From Cytophagaceae bacterium (GTDB lineage Bacteria; Bacteroidota; Bacteroidia; Cytophagales; Spirosomataceae): 64,000 nt of DNA. Positions within the stretch are counted from its first letter, which is position 1, and every line of letters begins with the position of its first letter. Where the stretch lies: positions 1 through 64,000 of the forward strand of contig JAIXOL010000078.1 of NCBI GenBank assembly GCA_027486845.1, written 5' to 3'. The notes beneath the pieces are model-generated. The model made no database searches. It was not told the origin of the DNA and was given only the letters and a program-made list of their open reading frames with translations. The position numbers were made by a program, and so were the translations under genes. Positions 18,101-24,997 of the stretch are shown here, one piece after another.

Positions 18101-18260
18101 TATTTTCGTTGAAATAATGGTATAACTCGAAGTGGGGACTTTGAAGAACTTTAAATCCGAAGGTTTTGTATCGAGGTTTGTTTTGTCCAAAATATTGTGC
18201 TTGAGAAATGGCTAAATTGCTGAAAATCAATCCAATGCTTAATAAACAAAAATTTCTCAT
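15108..18260 (-). CDS. Peptidase/TolB-propeller/outer-membrane-barrel fusion protein
   Basis: This 1050-residue secreted protein has three parts. After a signal peptide, residues about 25-280 form a gluzincin-type metallopeptidase domain with HEIVH (H135, E136, H139) and a downstream VEGLAEYMS supplying the third ligand. Residues about 285-600 contain WD40-like (TolB/PD40) repeats with the recurring signature SPDG/SPNG (ISPNGKHVAYISS, WSPNGQKLAL, WSPDGNTIVVSG, WSPDGEWIYFVSD). The rest, ending NFLIPGW, looks like a BamA/Omp85-type outer-membrane barrel (GFSLRVNLMGYLIVEPYLAIPI). It probably anchors in the outer membrane with peptidase and propeller attached. Related fusions occur in Bacteroidota, but the role is not known to me. 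Confidence 0.75.
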   Translation of the reverse strand: MRNFCLLSIGLIFSNLAISQAQYFGQNKPRYKTFGFKVLQSPHFELYHYFNENKIPKDIIFNSEHWYKIHQEVFKLAFIKPNPLIIYQNHSDFQETTAINGQIEEGTGGITEGLRNRVVMPMMFSKRQTDHVLGHEIVHAFQYQLMTSGDSTQTGNLQNLPLFMVEGLAEYMSLGRVDAHTSMWMRDAVLSNDIPTIKDLIIKEYKYFPYRWGQAFWAYMTATYGDDIIRPLFRETAKYGIEVAFTRNLKTSIDKFSDKWKQALIDNYTLMQEGTSIQPIGKEIASQSNAGEINISPSISPNGKHVAYISSKNTPSLDIYIVESVTGRIIRTLESSSFGSHVDSYSFIETAGTWSPNGQKLALVIQTKGRNKLSIIDIATGNKDSFELKEVDSFTNPAWSPDGNTIVVSGLMNGESDLYLYNLKQKTVKNLTKDKFSDLQPTWSPDGEWIYFVSDRGSKNPRLENANYGISRINTESFSVENFDFFQEADNLNPLVTPNGKAIYFLSDADGFRNFYRYDIISKQIEKLTNYFTGISGITMFSPAVGIATKTGQLIYNYFQNGKYRLYLASYGAFQQQIVGDEVNKSAANLAVVKEGRNIVQKNLEQNTLAVTVSEKKLKLLNYQPKFKLDYLGSSGVGVSASSWGTGLGGGIVGLFSDMLNHNQLAGTVSINGQVQDFGGQLMYLNQKKPLQWGVSFARIPYRFQGNYTDSSSKTTSFFKSNYVTDAKVKSSFGIPTKDSLFANKHLINRLAINQIGIFAFYPLNTNQRIEGGINGNWYGFSGDEYTNYTTFDPISRQTYALTNSKKEKLSLSNLKSQGFNAFSLSQLYVAFVGDNTIFGSTAPIKGYRYRFEAGRYFGSTSYTNILLDARKYQYVKPFTIAGRFLYNGRLNASNLDYLNQINPLYLGFPWNMHGFYGNALTKQQNLGLITQEALQGEQLLATNVEVRLPLTGPKKLALIDFSYVPSDLNFFFDSGMVWSANRKIGAIQEYETQNETSIKLKVEPMIMTGFSLRVNLMGYLIVEPYLAIPIYGGKRQNMISGMNFLIPGW

Positions 18261-18333
18261 TCCTCCTTGCTAAATGTTTTATAAATAATATAACGAAAAA
18301 ATAGATAAAATCGCTTATTAGTGAGGTGAAAAT

Positions 18334-18852
18334 TTATTGTTTTGCTAAATCAGCATATTTTGGACGGCAAACTTTAGCAAAGCGAGATTTCCAATAACTG
18401 TTCATCATGTTGTCCTCAATAACGCCTTTGCTTGATGAGGCGTGAATGAAACGAATGTTATCTTCACTTATTACTTCGGTTACGATTCCAGCATGACTGA
18501 TGTTTTTACCAACCGTCACGAAGAAAACTAGATCGCCTTTTTGTATATTTGGCAAGTTGATTGCTGGGAAATATTCGGCTTGCTGCCACGAAATTCGAGG
18601 CAATTTTACACCAATTTCTTTGAAAGATAAACATATTAAACCCGAACAATCGAGACCATTTTCATCATTTCCGCCGCTTTTATATGGAACACCTGTATAA
18701 TTTCGAGCAGTTGAAATGATTTTCTTAGTATAAATATTTTCTCTAAATGGTGTGTTTTCTGGGGCTTTACTACTTAAGATTTTGCAAGAACTGACATTTA
18801 TCATGCAAAACATGACAAAAATATATGTTATGTATTTTTTAAATTGTAGCAC
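18334..18852 (-). CDS. NlpC/P60-family peptidoglycan hydrolase lipoprotein
   Basis: The 172-residue protein has a lipobox at Cys23 (NVSSC). The C40 peptidase domain covers residues about 42-168. It has catalytic C69 in GLDCSGLICLSF, H120 in ISHAGIVTEV and the third polar residue H137 in FIHASSSKGV. It also has the conserved RISWQQAEYF and KGDLVFF segments. Such enzymes cut between gamma-D-Glu and the diamino acid of peptide stems. The gene is divergent from msrB across a 116-base gap. Confidence 0.93.
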   Translation of the reverse strand: MLQFKKYITYIFVMFCMINVSSCKILSSKAPENTPFRENIYTKKIISTARNYTGVPYKSGGNDENGLDCSGLICLSFKEIGVKLPRISWQQAEYFPAINLPNIQKGDLVFFVTVGKNISHAGIVTEVISEDNIRFIHASSSKGVIEDNMMNSYWKSRFAKVCRPKYADLAKQ

Positions 18853-18968
18853 TGATGATGAGTTTTTAATAATTTTAACGAGAAAATGATGCCAAAGACT
18901 TAATTTTTTAAAACTTTTTTACCACTTTATTCGTAGTTAATACAAAACATCTATAAATCAAAAAGATT

Positions 18969-19454
18969 ATGAAAAAAATAATGCTTTTATTAATGCCATT
19001 CGTGTTTCTTGCTTGTCAGGGTTATTCACAAAATGGCAAATCAAAAAAAACAGATTGTAAAATTGAAGTAATTAAGAAAACTGATGCTGATTGGAAAAAA
19101 CAATTGAATGCTGAACAGTTTAATGTATCGCGAAAAGCAGGTACTGAAAGAGCATTTTCGGGTATTTATTGGGACAATCACGATAAAGGTGTTTATAAAT
19201 GTATCGGTTGTGATTTAGAGCTTTTTACATCAGATACAAAATTTGAATCGGGTACAGGTTGGCCAAGTTTTTGGAAACCAATCAATGAATGTAATGTAGA
19301 AGAACGTTCAGATAATGCTTATGGAATGGTCAGGACAGAGGTTGTTTGTGCTCGTTGCAAAGGACATTTAGGTCACGTTTTCGAAGATGGCCCAAAACCA
19401 ACAGGTCTACGTTATTGCCTAAATTCAGCTTCTTTGAAGTTTGCGAAAAAATAA
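18969..19454 (+). CDS. msrB: Peptide-methionine (R)-S-oxide reductase, lipoprotein form
   Basis: The 161-residue protein reduces methionine-R-sulfoxide in proteins. It has a lipoprotein signal with Cys16 (FLACQG), so it is exported to the periplasm or a membrane rather than cytosolic. Zinc ligands are C78/C81 and C127/C130 in two CxxC pairs. The substrate-pocket motif is GTGWPSFW, and catalytic C150 lies in [13 protein letters not shown]. The stretch [19 protein letters not shown] is diagnostic. A resolving cysteine is not obvious, so thioredoxin-type reduction may act directly. It is a single-gene unit. Confidence 0.95.
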   Translation: MKKIMLLLMPFVFLACQGYSQNGKSKKTDCKIEVIKKTDADWKKQLNAEQFNVSRKAGTERAFSGIYWDNHDKGVYKCIGCDLELFTSDTKFESGTGWPSFWKPINECNVEERSDNAYGMVRTEVVCARCKGHLGHVFEDGPKPTGLRYCLNSASLKFAKK

Positions 19455-19586
19455 ATAAGGCATAGAAAGGCGAGGGTACATTGGTGTAAATTTATTAAAA
19501 GTTGAAATGAAATTAAGAAATAAGGCACAAAATGATAGAATATTTCCTACACTTTGTGCCTTTACTACTTCAAAATTTTGTGCTTT

Positions 19587-22049
19587 TTATACCAAATAGC
19601 TACTAATACTCATAATGTCAGCAAATACTCCTGATGCTGTTACTTCTGCACCCGCTCCTGGACCTTTTACGACTAATGGATTATATTTGTAGCGTTCGGT
19701 GGTAAACGAAATGATGTTTTCAGAACCAGCCAAATTAAAGAATGGATGTAAACGTCCAACAGATTTTAAACCGATGCTTGCTTTATTATCATTATCGAGT
19801 GAGGCAATGAATCTTAAAACCTCATCGTTTGCTTCGGCATCTTTCAGTAATTTCTCGAAACGGTCATTGTCTTTTTCAAGTTCTTCAAAAAAGGCTTCAA
19901 CAGAAGGTGCATTCAGACAGGCATCATTCAATAAATTGATAATTGTTACGTCTTCTGGTTCGAGTTTTAAACCTGCTTCACGAGACAAAATCAAGATTTT
20001 ACGAGCTACATCCTGTCCACTTAAATCATCTCTTGGGTCAGGTTCGGTATATCCTTTTGCTTTTGCTGCTTTTACAACATCTACGAATCTATCTCCAACT
20101 TTGAAATTATTGAAAATATATGCTAATGTTCCTGAGAGTACCGCCTCAATTTTATTGATTTTATCACCACTTGTTATCAAACCTTGTAAAGTGTTTATAA
20201 TTGGCAAGCCTGCACCCACGTTTGTTTCATACAAAAACTTTACACCGTGTTTTTGAGCGGCTTTTTGGAGCATAAAATACTGCTCGTATCTACCCGAATT
20301 AGCAACTTTATTTGGCGTAACGATTGATACGCTGCTACTTAAGAGAGGGTAATAATATTGTACGATATTTTTATCGGCCGTACAATCTACAAAAACACTA
20401 TATGGCAAATTCAAATCTTGTACATCAGATACAAATGAGCCTATGTTGGCTATTTCTCCTTTTTCAAGCAATTCTTCTTTCCAATTTTCGAGACTTATGC
20501 CACCTTCATTCAATAACATCTTTTTGGTATTAGTGATGCCTACAAGTCTGATATTGAGGTTTTTGCGTTGCTTTAAATATTCTTTTTGTTCTTGAATTTG
20601 TCTTAAAAGTGTGCTTCCAATCAAGCCAGTAGCACCAACTAAATATAAATTTAGTGTCAAACCATCAACCTGAAAAAAAGTTTCGTGAATGGCATTTAGA
20701 GCTTTAGTAATATCTTTTTTGTAGATAACTACCGAAATGTTTAACTCCGAAGATCCCTGTGCAGTAGCTACTACATTAATGCCATTTTTGCCAAGTACCG
20801 TAAAGAGCTTACCTGAAGTGCCCGTACTTGATTTCATGCCTTCACCTACAACTGCAATTACCGATAAGTTTTGCTCGATTGAAATCTTATCAACCAAACC
20901 TAGTTCAATTTCGGTAGCAAAACCTTCATCCAAAATTTCTTTAACTCCATAGGCCGTTTTTGGGTCAACTGCAAAACATATTGAATGCTCAGAAGATGCC
21001 TGTGAAATCAAAATAACACTGATTTTATTGGCTGCCAAAATCGAAAATAGTTTGGCAGAAACCCCAGCGACACCCATCATACCTCCACCTTGTACGTTGA
21101 CTAGAGCAATATCATCAATCGAAGAAATTCCGGTTATTGAGTATTCTTTAGTGTTGGCAGTTTTGCTAACAATCGTACCTTCATGATGATGATTGAAAGT
21201 ATTTAATATTTTTAAAGGAATGTTTTTCTGAAAAGCAGGAGTGAGGCTTGGCGGATAAATAACTTTTGCCCCAAAATGCGACAATTCCATTGCTTCGGCA
21301 TAAGTAATAGTCGGAATCGTAAATGCATTTTTAACTTTTCGAGGGTCAGAAGTGAGCATACCATTTACATCTGTCCAGATTTCTATGACACTTGCATTGA
21401 GTGCAGCACCGAAAATTGAACCTGTATAATCGGATCCGCCACGACCAAGTGTAGTTGTTACGCCATCAATTGTAGATCCTATAAAACCAGTAATACATTG
21501 GAGTTTATTGGTTTTTGAAAAATGCTTTCTGATTAATTCGTTAGTCAATTCGGTAATTACTTCCGCGTATCCAAAATGGTCATCTGTTTTTATAACCTTT
21601 CGAGCATCTAAATAGTCTGCCTCAATGCCTCTATTTTTAAGTGCTTCGGTTACAATTGTTGTAGAAAGTCTTTCACCAAAACTTATTATAAAATCATTCG
21701 TTCGAGACGAAAGTTCTTTTATTAAGAAAACTCCCCGAAGCAAGTCTTCAAGTTCATTGAGCAAACCTTTTACTTTTGCGATGGCACTACTTTGGTTTTT
21801 TACGTCAATCAGACCTCTAACGGCAGCGAAATGACGATCTTCAACTAATTTTAATAGTTGTAAATATTCTAAGTCAGAAGTGGCAGCTAGTTTACCAATC
21901 TCGATAAGGCGATTAGTAACACCTCCCATTGCTGAATACACTACCGCAATTTTGTATCCCTCATTGAGATTTTCTTGTAAAATCTGTATAACTTGATTGA
22001 TACTTTCAACCGTTCCAACTGATGTTCCACCGAATTTTAATACTTTCAT
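19587..22049 (-). CDS. thrA: Bifunctional aspartate kinase / homoserine dehydrogenase
   Basis: The enzyme has 820 residues from MKVLKFGGTSVG (start 22049 rather than 22058 because the kinase signature KFGGTSV begins the domain). It is the same length as E. coli ThrA. The aspartokinase domain is residues about 1-290, followed by two ACT regulatory segments (about 305-455). A Rossmann-type homoserine dehydrogenase completes the protein: LYLVGATGLIGSTLLRQIQ, then FVDCTADKNIV, TNVGAGLPIINTL and GTLAYIFN, ending in GPGAGAEVTASGVFADI. It performs steps one and three of threonine and methionine synthesis. ACT domains predict feedback inhibition, usually by threonine. No thrB or thrC is adjacent. Confidence 0.96.
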   Translation of the reverse strand: MKVLKFGGTSVGTVESINQVIQILQENLNEGYKIAVVYSAMGGVTNRLIEIGKLAATSDLEYLQLLKLVEDRHFAAVRGLIDVKNQSSAIAKVKGLLNELEDLLRGVFLIKELSSRTNDFIISFGERLSTTIVTEALKNRGIEADYLDARKVIKTDDHFGYAEVITELTNELIRKHFSKTNKLQCITGFIGSTIDGVTTTLGRGGSDYTGSIFGAALNASVIEIWTDVNGMLTSDPRKVKNAFTIPTITYAEAMELSHFGAKVIYPPSLTPAFQKNIPLKILNTFNHHHEGTIVSKTANTKEYSITGISSIDDIALVNVQGGGMMGVAGVSAKLFSILAANKISVILISQASSEHSICFAVDPKTAYGVKEILDEGFATEIELGLVDKISIEQNLSVIAVVGEGMKSSTGTSGKLFTVLGKNGINVVATAQGSSELNISVVIYKKDITKALNAIHETFFQVDGLTLNLYLVGATGLIGSTLLRQIQEQKEYLKQRKNLNIRLVGITNTKKMLLNEGGISLENWKEELLEKGEIANIGSFVSDVQDLNLPYSVFVDCTADKNIVQYYYPLLSSSVSIVTPNKVANSGRYEQYFMLQKAAQKHGVKFLYETNVGAGLPIINTLQGLITSGDKINKIEAVLSGTLAYIFNNFKVGDRFVDVVKAAKAKGYTEPDPRDDLSGQDVARKILILSREAGLKLEPEDVTIINLLNDACLNAPSVEAFFEELEKDNDRFEKLLKDAEANDEVLRFIASLDNDNKASIGLKSVGRLHPFFNLAGSENIISFTTERYKYNPLVVKGPGAGAEVTASGVFADIMSISSYLV

Positions 22050-22052
22050 AAA

Positions 22053-22130
22053 CCCCAATACCCCCAGCCCCTGAAGGGGAGTTTAAATTTAGATTCTTAA
22101 ATAAAGCCCCCCTTTAGGGGCGAGGGGGCT
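22053..22130. repeat. C/G-rich intergenic palindromic repeat
   Basis: Upstream of thrA lie CCCCCAGCCCCTGAAGGGG and, 30 bases on, GCCCCCCTTTAGGGGCGAGG. Both contain self-complementary cores (CCCCTGAAGGGG, CCCCTTTAGGGG). They stand out from the AT-rich background and resemble repeats commonly seen between genes in Bacteroidota. They could form two hairpins in a thrA leader transcript. Confidence 0.6.
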
Positions 22131-22251
22131 TGCAAATATAACAATTTATATACCAATGTTAGAAAAATGATTTTAGAATTGTGTTTTTCTAAGAAAACTA
22201 ACCAAGTAAATTAATATTGATTAGAAGGTTATCTAAATATGTAATGAAAAA

Positions 22252-22283
22252 TTTGTATTTTTGAATCAGAAAACACATATTTG
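22252..22283 (+). promoter_or_regulatory. Promoter of ArsR/SdpR-type regulator
   Basis: TTTG at 22252-22255 and CATATTTG at 22276-22283 are separated by 20 bases, as in Bacteroidota promoters. The start codon follows 29 bases later. Autorepression by the encoded regulator at this site would be expected for an SdpR-type protein. Confidence 0.55.
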
Positions 22284-22312
22284 TATTTATCAATTGATGT
22301 AATTGAAATATT

Positions 22313-22615
22313 ATGAACATTTTATTTAGAGCATTGAATGATGCTACTCGCCGAGAAATATTAGAATTGCTAAAAGATGGCGATATGACTGCTGGTGATA
22401 TTGCCGATAAATTTGATATGAGTAAACCTAGTATTTCGCATCATTTAGATTTGCTTCGTCAAGCTGATTTAGTGGCTTCGGTGAAGAAAGGTCAGTTTGT
22501 TTTATATTCTCTCAATATGACCGTTATCGACGAAATTATGGTTTGGTTTATGCAATTTAAACCAAATACTGTACAAGCCGAAAAACTAGAAAATCGTCTG
22601 CATGTTAGCAATTAA
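22313..22615 (+). CDS. ArsR-family regulator, SdpR-like
   Basis: The 100-residue protein is almost entirely a winged helix-turn-helix: MNILFRALNDATRREILELLK, then the recognition region MSKPSISHHLDLLRQADLV, then the wing KGQFVLYSLNMTVI. The pattern matches autorepressor SdpR of Bacillus and its relatives rather than metal-sensing ArsR. No metal-binding cysteines are present. A multi-pass membrane protein with SdpI-like features follows 114 bases downstream. In Bacillus, membrane SdpI sequesters SdpR when it senses toxin. A similar signalling arrangement is an inference from gene order. Confidence 0.85.
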   Translation: MNILFRALNDATRREILELLKDGDMTAGDIADKFDMSKPSISHHLDLLRQADLVASVKKGQFVLYSLNMTVIDEIMVWFMQFKPNTVQAEKLENRLHVSN

Positions 22616-22729
22616 AATGCTTCAAAGCTCTCTTAGTTAAAGCTGTCTAATCAATAAACTAAAATCATTTTTCAACTGTGATAGCTTGTTAACTGTTGAC
22701 CATTATCGTGGACTAAATAACCTACATAG

Positions 22730-23347
22730 ATGAAAAAAAACATACCGTTTGAATTACTGATTTTGGTAATTATCATGTTGCCGTTTGCCTTTGTTTATTT
22801 CAATTGGCAACCAAAGCTTTCGCTCATTCATCAAAACAAACTCTATTTTTATACAATAGCTGTTTTATTTTTTTATTTTTTTCCTTTATTTATGCAGTTT
22901 TTGGATAGCCGAAAGCCTAATGCGGAATTATTGATGAGAAGTGCCAAACGAATTCGTCTGATTTGGTCAGCATATTTATCCTCATTGGGCTTAATTTTGT
23001 TTTATTTCATACTCAATGATTTTGAGTATGAAAAACCTCGTTTATTGGGTGTAGCACTTTCGCTATTTTTGTTTGCTAGTGGTAATTTTAGACAAAATAT
23101 TCATCCATCAAGCATCTTTGCAGGAAATGGTATTTTTTCAAGTAAGGCGAGTTTACAGCCTTCAGAAGAACGAAATAATAGAAAAAATCAGCGATTTATG
23201 GCAAAATTGTTCTTTTGGGTTGGCATTGTTGGTACTGCTTTTTTTCTTCATTTTAAAGAATCAACGCTTACTTCCTGGGGTTTAATATTTGTTGGAATGG
23301 TGATTTTTTATGGAATTGCTATTCGATTGATAAGAAGTGTAGTTTGA
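22730..23347 (+). CDS. SdpI-like multi-pass membrane protein
   Basis: The 205-residue protein has about six hydrophobic segments (roughly 9-24, 38-58, 78-96, 105-120, 160-175, 184-202). The segment GNFRQNIHPSSIFAGNGIF followed by a charged stretch resembles, in diverged form, the GN-x-x-x-K-x-x-P-N-x-F-x-G-I-R-T motif of SdpI/YhfL proteins. Together with the SdpR-like gene upstream this suggests a sensor or immunity partner. The match is weak by eye and it could be an unrelated membrane protein. A terminator follows. Confidence 0.55.
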   Translation: MKKNIPFELLILVIIMLPFAFVYFNWQPKLSLIHQNKLYFYTIAVLFFYFFPLFMQFLDSRKPNAELLMRSAKRIRLIWSAYLSSLGLILFYFILNDFEYEKPRLLGVALSLFLFASGNFRQNIHPSSIFAGNGIFSSKASLQPSEERNNRKNQRFMAKLFFWVGIVGTAFFLHFKESTLTSWGLIFVGMVIFYGIAIRLIRSVV

Positions 23348-23356
23348 TATTTAAGG

Positions 23357-23386
23357 AAGGCTTCGCTTTGAGCGAAGCCCCCTTTT
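23357..23386 (+). terminator. Terminator between SdpI-like gene and cytochrome c gene
   Basis: The perfect stem GGCTTCGCT/AGCGAAGCC with a three-base loop is followed by CCCTTTT. It sits between two converging genes and may serve the plus strand mainly. Confidence 0.8.
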
Positions 23387-23816
23387 ATTTTCTGTTCAAA
23401 ACTTTCTCAACTTCTTTCACCTCCGTAATTTTAGTTTCTCCATTCCATTCGTTATAAATGTAGGTAACAACTTCGGCAATATCAAGATTTGTCAATTGAT
23501 TATTGGCTGGCATTGGCTGGTTAAACTTCTTGCCATTTACCAAAATTTCGCCTACGAGTCCGTTTTTTATGAGGTAAATTACTTTATCTTTATTTTTTAA
23601 ATAATCACTTCCTGCAACAGGCGGATATAGACTTTGTAGTCCTTTCCCATCTTTTTGGTGACAATTTGCACAGTTTAGCTCATAAACTTCCTTTCCTCCG
23701 ATATAATATTGCTCCAGTTTTATCTTTTCTTCTGACTGGCATGAAGTAAAAGTAATTATTAAAAAAGTGATTATAAATAGTTTAGTCCAAGTTTTTTTGA
23801 TGAATTTGTACACCAT
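23385..23816 (-). CDS. Class I cytochrome c lipoprotein
   Basis: The protein has 143 residues if started at 23816. The frame is open to an ATG at 23885, but the 23816 start gives a proper lipoprotein signal with Cys26 (ITFTSC). Heme attachment is C49-A-N-C52-H53, followed by KDGKGLQSLYPPVAGSDYL, and the axial Met is in FNQPMPANN. The closing helix is DIAEVVTYIYNEW. It is a small electron carrier on the outer face of the inner membrane. It follows the SCO gene by only a few bases, which suggests a role in oxidase assembly or terminal respiration. Confidence 0.85.
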   Translation of the reverse strand: MVYKFIKKTWTKLFIITFLIITFTSCQSEEKIKLEQYYIGGKEVYELNCANCHQKDGKGLQSLYPPVAGSDYLKNKDKVIYLIKNGLVGEILVNGKKFNQPMPANNQLTNLDIAEVVTYIYNEWNGETKITEVKEVEKVLNRK

Positions 23817-23888
23817 TTTTAATGACTTAATAAATAGAGAATTCTCCAGTTCGTCCCATCCTGTATATCTAATCTCGTTTCTCATATT

Positions 23889-24506
23889 TTATTTTTCGTT
23901 TAATAAAACTTCCATGTCTTTTATTAATTTTGTCACATCTGTTTCTTTCGTCCCATCATATATACCTCTTACTCTGCGTTTTGTATCAACTAAAATAAAT
24001 GCTCCACTATGAATGATTCCACCCGCAGCAGTAGAATCTTCTCCAGCTGTTATATAGTAAGATTTTTCTCCAAGTTCATATATTTTTGACTTATCTCCCG
24101 TTACAAAATTCCACATATTACCATCGATTCCAAGTCTATTTGCAAATTCCTTAAGATTCTTTACCGAATCGTGGCGAGGATCGATTGTGTGAGATAAAAT
24201 ACCAATTTTTGTGTTTTCTTTATATTTTTCATAAACCCGTAACATTTGTTTTTTCATTACAGGGCAAATTGTAGGGCAGGTTGTAAAAAAGAAATCTGCT
24301 ACATAGATTTTTCCTTCGTAGGTTTTATTTGTGATAGGTAAACTATCTTGATTTATTAAAGAAAAATCTGGAATTGTGTGATAAACTGAGTCTCCATTGA
24401 TGAAATCTCGTTCACCCAAAATAGGTAATTTGCGAGAAGTACTTTCGCAAGAAAATATTGAAGTTGCTGCAATGATAATGAAAGCAGAAATAATGATTTT
24501 TTTCAT
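23889..24506 (-). CDS. SCO1/SenC-family copper chaperone
   Basis: The 205-residue thioredoxin-fold protein is anchored as a lipoprotein at Cys20 (SIFSC). Copper ligands are C77 and C81 in CPTICP, with distal H166 in IIHSGAFILVD. It also has the family segment ILSHTIDPRHDSV. SCO proteins deliver copper to the CuA site of cytochrome oxidase or act as thiol-disulfide reductases. The cytochrome c lipoprotein is encoded immediately downstream and probably on the same transcript. Confidence 0.93.
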   Translation of the reverse strand: MKKIIISAFIIIAATSIFSCESTSRKLPILGERDFINGDSVYHTIPDFSLINQDSLPITNKTYEGKIYVADFFFTTCPTICPVMKKQMLRVYEKYKENTKIGILSHTIDPRHDSVKNLKEFANRLGIDGNMWNFVTGDKSKIYELGEKSYYITAGEDSTAAGGIIHSGAFILVDTKRRVRGIYDGTKETDVTKLIKDMEVLLNEK

Positions 24507-24517
24507 GCAGATTATAA

Positions 24518-24554
24518 AATTTGAGAAGGCTTAAAGTGTAAACCTTCTCAAATT
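24518..24554 (-). terminator. Hairpin after small lipoprotein gene
   Basis: Perfect 12-base arms AATTTGAGAAGG/CCTTCTCAAATT around a 13-base loop lie 23 bases after the stop of the lipoprotein gene at 24577. On the minus strand TTTTAT follows. It may separate this gene from the SCO gene downstream. Confidence 0.6.
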
Positions 24555-24576
24555 CCTATTTGGTATTAGATTAATT

Positions 24577-24966
24577 TTATTTTAAAAACTCTTCTGCTTT
24601 TTTCTTGGCATCAAGTGTTGATTGCTTCAATTGCTCACCTTCTGCTTTCAATGTCGATAGTGCTTTTACTTTTTCTTCACCATCTTTCATGTCAGCCACT
24701 TCACCAAGTTTTGGCATCCAAGTTTCCATGTCAGTGTAGGCTTTATCAAGAACTAAAGAAATATCAAGAGCCGATTTCTTCAAGGTTGTATCAGCTTCTG
24801 CTTTTTTCATTACTTTGGCTTTTAAATCTTCTAAATTCATACTGATAGGCATTACTTCATCATGAATCTTGAAAGTCTCCTCTTTGAGTTTAGCTGCTTC
24901 TTCGGCAGATTTATCGGTACAAGCCAGTGAAAATACAACAAGTAAGGCAGTTAGTAAATTCTTCAT
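24577..24966 (-). CDS. Small helical lipoprotein, unknown function
   Basis: The 129-residue product has a lipoprotein signal with Cys16 (VFSLAC). The rest is highly charged and helical, rich in Lys and Glu (EEAAKLKEETFKIHDEV, then DLKAKVMKKAEADTTLKK, then KGEQLKQS-like repeats), and likely forms coiled-coil helices. I do not recognise a named family beyond general small Bacteroidota lipoproteins. It lies between recN and the SCO/cytochrome pair on the same strand, with terminator-like hairpins behind it. Confidence 0.7.
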   Translation of the reverse strand: MKNLLTALLVVFSLACTDKSAEEAAKLKEETFKIHDEVMPISMNLEDLKAKVMKKAEADTTLKKSALDISLVLDKAYTDMETWMPKLGEVADMKDGEEKVKALSTLKAEGEQLKQSTLDAKKKAEEFLK

Positions 24967-24997
24967 TTTTTATCTTTTTGGTGTAAATATTTGATTA

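Noticed and set aside
19699-20256. 185-codon plus-strand ORF across from thrA.
   Set aside because: It is a Ser/Lys-rich shadow of the homoserine dehydrogenase coding strand.
23385-23885. Long start of the cytochrome c gene at 23885.
   Set aside because: It would place 23 extra residues before a complete lipoprotein signal; 23816 is preferred, though not proved.
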